Source: Streptomyces composti
Lineage (GTDB): Bacteria > Actinomycetota > Actinomycetes > Streptomycetales > Streptomycetaceae
Assembly (NCBI RefSeq): GCF_012034205.1
Contig: NZ_JAATEM010000012.1
Location: 1-64,000, forward strand
Reading direction: 5' to 3'
DNA length: 64,000 nucleotides
Shown: one piece after another, positions 62,740 through 64,000 of the stretch
Layout: every line of letters begins with the position of its first letter
Numbering within the stretch: position 1 is the first letter of the stretch
Notes under the pieces: generated by a model
What the model saw: the letters and a program-made list of their open reading frames with translations, nothing else
Databases searched by the model: none
What the model was told of the DNA's origin: nothing
Translations under genes and position numbers: made by a program

Positions 62740-62763
62740 GTCGTGTCTCGGTTCCGAGGGTGC

Positions 62764-62964
62764 CTACTCGGCCACCTCCGTCCGTTCCCACCACTCGTAG
62801 ACCGTTGCGTCTCCCTCCTCGGTCTGGGCGTGGCGGGTCGTGACCTTGTAGTGCTCGTAGCCGCCCAGGTGGGGGATCTTGAGTTCCTGGCCGGGGGGAG
62901 TGATCGGGACGACCTTGCCTGCTAGGTCGTCCGGGCCACCCTCCAGGAGTGCTTTGGTGGTCAT
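62764..62964 (-). CDS. DUF5988 family small protein
   Basis: A 66-aa protein. LEGGPDDLAGKVVPITPPGQ, then LKIPHLGGYEHYKVT and YEWWERTEVAE match the pattern I recall for the DUF5988 family of Streptomyces, small proteins of unknown role. The start is the ATG at 62964. No strong ribosome site is visible. It is the first gene after the defence island. Confidence 0.7.
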   Translation of the reverse strand: MTTKALLEGGPDDLAGKVVPITPPGQELKIPHLGGYEHYKVTTRHAQTEEGDATVYEWWERTEVAE

Positions 62965-63029
62965 ATGTTCAGTTTTGCCGTTCCGGGCGGCTGTGCATCT
63001 CGGGAGCGCCCGAGCCGAGCAGGCCCCGG

Positions 63030-64000
63030 TCAGGCCGGGGTGCCGTGGCAGGTCTCGTACGGGGCTGAGGAGCCGCACCAGCAGGGGGCGCCCGGGTCCG
63101 GGGGCCAGGCGACCGCGCGGCCCCGGGCCGCCAGGGTCGTCGCGTACTGGGGGAGGAGCGTCGCGTCCGCCGGGGACGCGCCCTCCGCGGCGGCGAACGC
63201 CTCGTAGGAGGGGACCGTGCCGGTGACGATGCCCAGGTTGCCGGTGCCCGAGGAGGCCAGTTCCCGCAGGGCGGACTCTATGGTCGCCAGGTGCGCCTCG
63301 TGGGAGGGGTACTCCTCGGCCAGGGAGGGATACGCCTCGAGGAGTTCCGCCAGTTCCGGTGCCGGCCAGTGCAGGACGGCCACGGGGAAGGGGCGGGACA
63401 GGGCCTCGCGGTAGGCGCCGAGTTCCGCGCGCAGGCGGATGAGCTCCGCCTCCAGCTCCGCCGGGTTCTCCGAGCCGAGGGACCATACGCGCTTGGGGTC
63501 GTGGAGCTCGTCCAGGCTGATCGGCAGGGTGTGGACGGAGTCCGCGAGGGCGTCCCACTCGTCGTGGTCGGCGCCCAGCATCCGGCGGACCCGGTGCCTG
63601 CCGAAGAGAAGAGGGTGCGTGGGCCTCGGCGGAGTCGCCGGGGCGTCGGCCAGCAGGAGGCGTACCGCCTCGGTGAACGTCTCGTGGGCCTGCTCCAGCT
63701 CGTCGTGGGCCTCCAGGGCCTCCGCGACGATCACCCAGGGGGCCGGGTCGCGCGGGGCGGCCGTGCGGATGCCCTCGATGATGGCGCGCGCCTCCGCCTC
63801 GTGCCCGTACTCCCACAGGTTGGAGGCCTTCAGGGCGCGGACCAGGTGCGGGTTGTCCAGCGGGGTGCCGGAGGCCAGCAGGCGGTCGTAGAGGGCCGTG
63901 GCGGCGGGGCGGTCGCCGGAGAGCTCGCGGTGGGCGGCGGCCCGCAGCAGCAGGGACTCGGCGTCCTCGGGGTAGAGATCGGCGGTCCGCTCCAGGCGTG
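63030..64000 (-). CDS. SEC-C zinc-motif protein with TPR-like N-terminus, 5' end outside the window
   Basis: The frame stays open to the window edge, so the N-terminus is missing. The visible 323 codons start with TPR-like helices (RLERTADLYPEDAESLLLRA, HEAEARAIIEGIRTA) and end in a SEC-C zinc site, PCWCGSSAPYETCHGTPA. In between is an unknown helical domain. SEC-C domains bind zinc and often sit at the C-terminus of SecA or of proteins with helical repeats. No enzymatic motif is visible. Confidence 0.75.
   Translation of the reverse strand, partial: RLERTADLYPEDAESLLLRAAAHRELSGDRPAATALYDRLLASGTPLDNPHLVRALKASNLWEYGHEAEARAIIEGIRTAAPRDPAPWVIVAEALEAHDELEQAHETFTEAVRLLLADAPATPPRPTHPLLFGRHRVRRMLGADHDEWDALADSVHTLPISLDELHDPKRVWSLGSENPAELEAELIRLRAELGAYREALSRPFPVAVLHWPAPELAELLEAYPSLAEEYPSHEAHLATIESALRELASSGTGNLGIVTGTVPSYEAFAAAEGASPADATLLPQYATTLAARGRAVAWPPDPGAPCWCGSSAPYETCHGTPA

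Overview
This is a high-GC actinobacterial chromosome segment, almost certainly Streptomyces. The grounds are pervasive GC-rich third positions, frequent GTG starts, an SsgA-like sporulation protein, a BldB-neighbourhood-type XRE/DUF397/HATPase cassette, DasR-type (dre) operators at a GlcNAc PTS locus, and a gene order that I recall from the S. coelicolor SCO2925-SCO2895 neighbourhood (from memory, not checked).

Bases 1-36,600 are ordinary core chromosome. In order they hold: a TPR membrane protein; a GlcD-like FAD oxidase; ssgG; two RDD-family membrane proteins; a secreted M6 (InhA-like) metalloprotease; pncA and pncB (nicotinamide salvage); clpS with its DUF2017 partner; an amino-acid permease; the mec/cysO/cysM cysteine pathway with an upstream Cys-containing leader peptide; a metallo-beta-lactamase-fold hydrolase; the nagE2/malX2/nagF PTS cluster with dre sites; rph, a lipoprotein and rdgB; a tRNA; two tandem HNH nuclease genes; bcp; a GroES-like protein; a guanidine-III riboswitch with its Gdx exporter; a class A PBP; a DUF1707 protein; an SGNH hydrolase; a DUF445 protein; and a small VOC/PPOX cluster.

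Bases about 36,670-62,520 are an accessory defence-type island with no visible integrase, transposase or attachment site. It opens with an XRE/DUF397 pair divergent from an RsbW-like ATPase. Three gene blocks follow. Block A (reverse, 50416 to 38648) has four genes with 4-nt stop/start overlaps: a 1587-aa protein fusing an N-terminal GHKL (sacsin-like) ATPase to a C-terminal SF2 helicase, a UvrD-like SF1 helicase, a DrmA-like helicase and DrmB (DUF1998). This looks like a DISARM-related core without DrmC. Block B (forward, 51122 to 55138) has a fusion of an XRE-type HTH with a GHKL ATPase and two proteins I cannot assign. Block C (reverse, 62523 to 55153) has a MORC/MutL-like GHKL ATPase, a Z1-domain ATPase, a Vsr nuclease, a C5-methyltransferase homologue with the catalytic PCQ cysteine replaced by arginine, and a second C5-methyltransferase with an intact cysteine. 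Blocks A and B diverge from a 705-bp region with palindromes; B and C converge with a 14-nt gap. The whole reads as a composite restriction/anti-phage locus with two methyltransferase-fold proteins, a mismatch-type nuclease and several nucleic-acid motors.

Core-type genes resume at 62,764 with a DUF5988 protein and a SEC-C/TPR protein that runs off the window.
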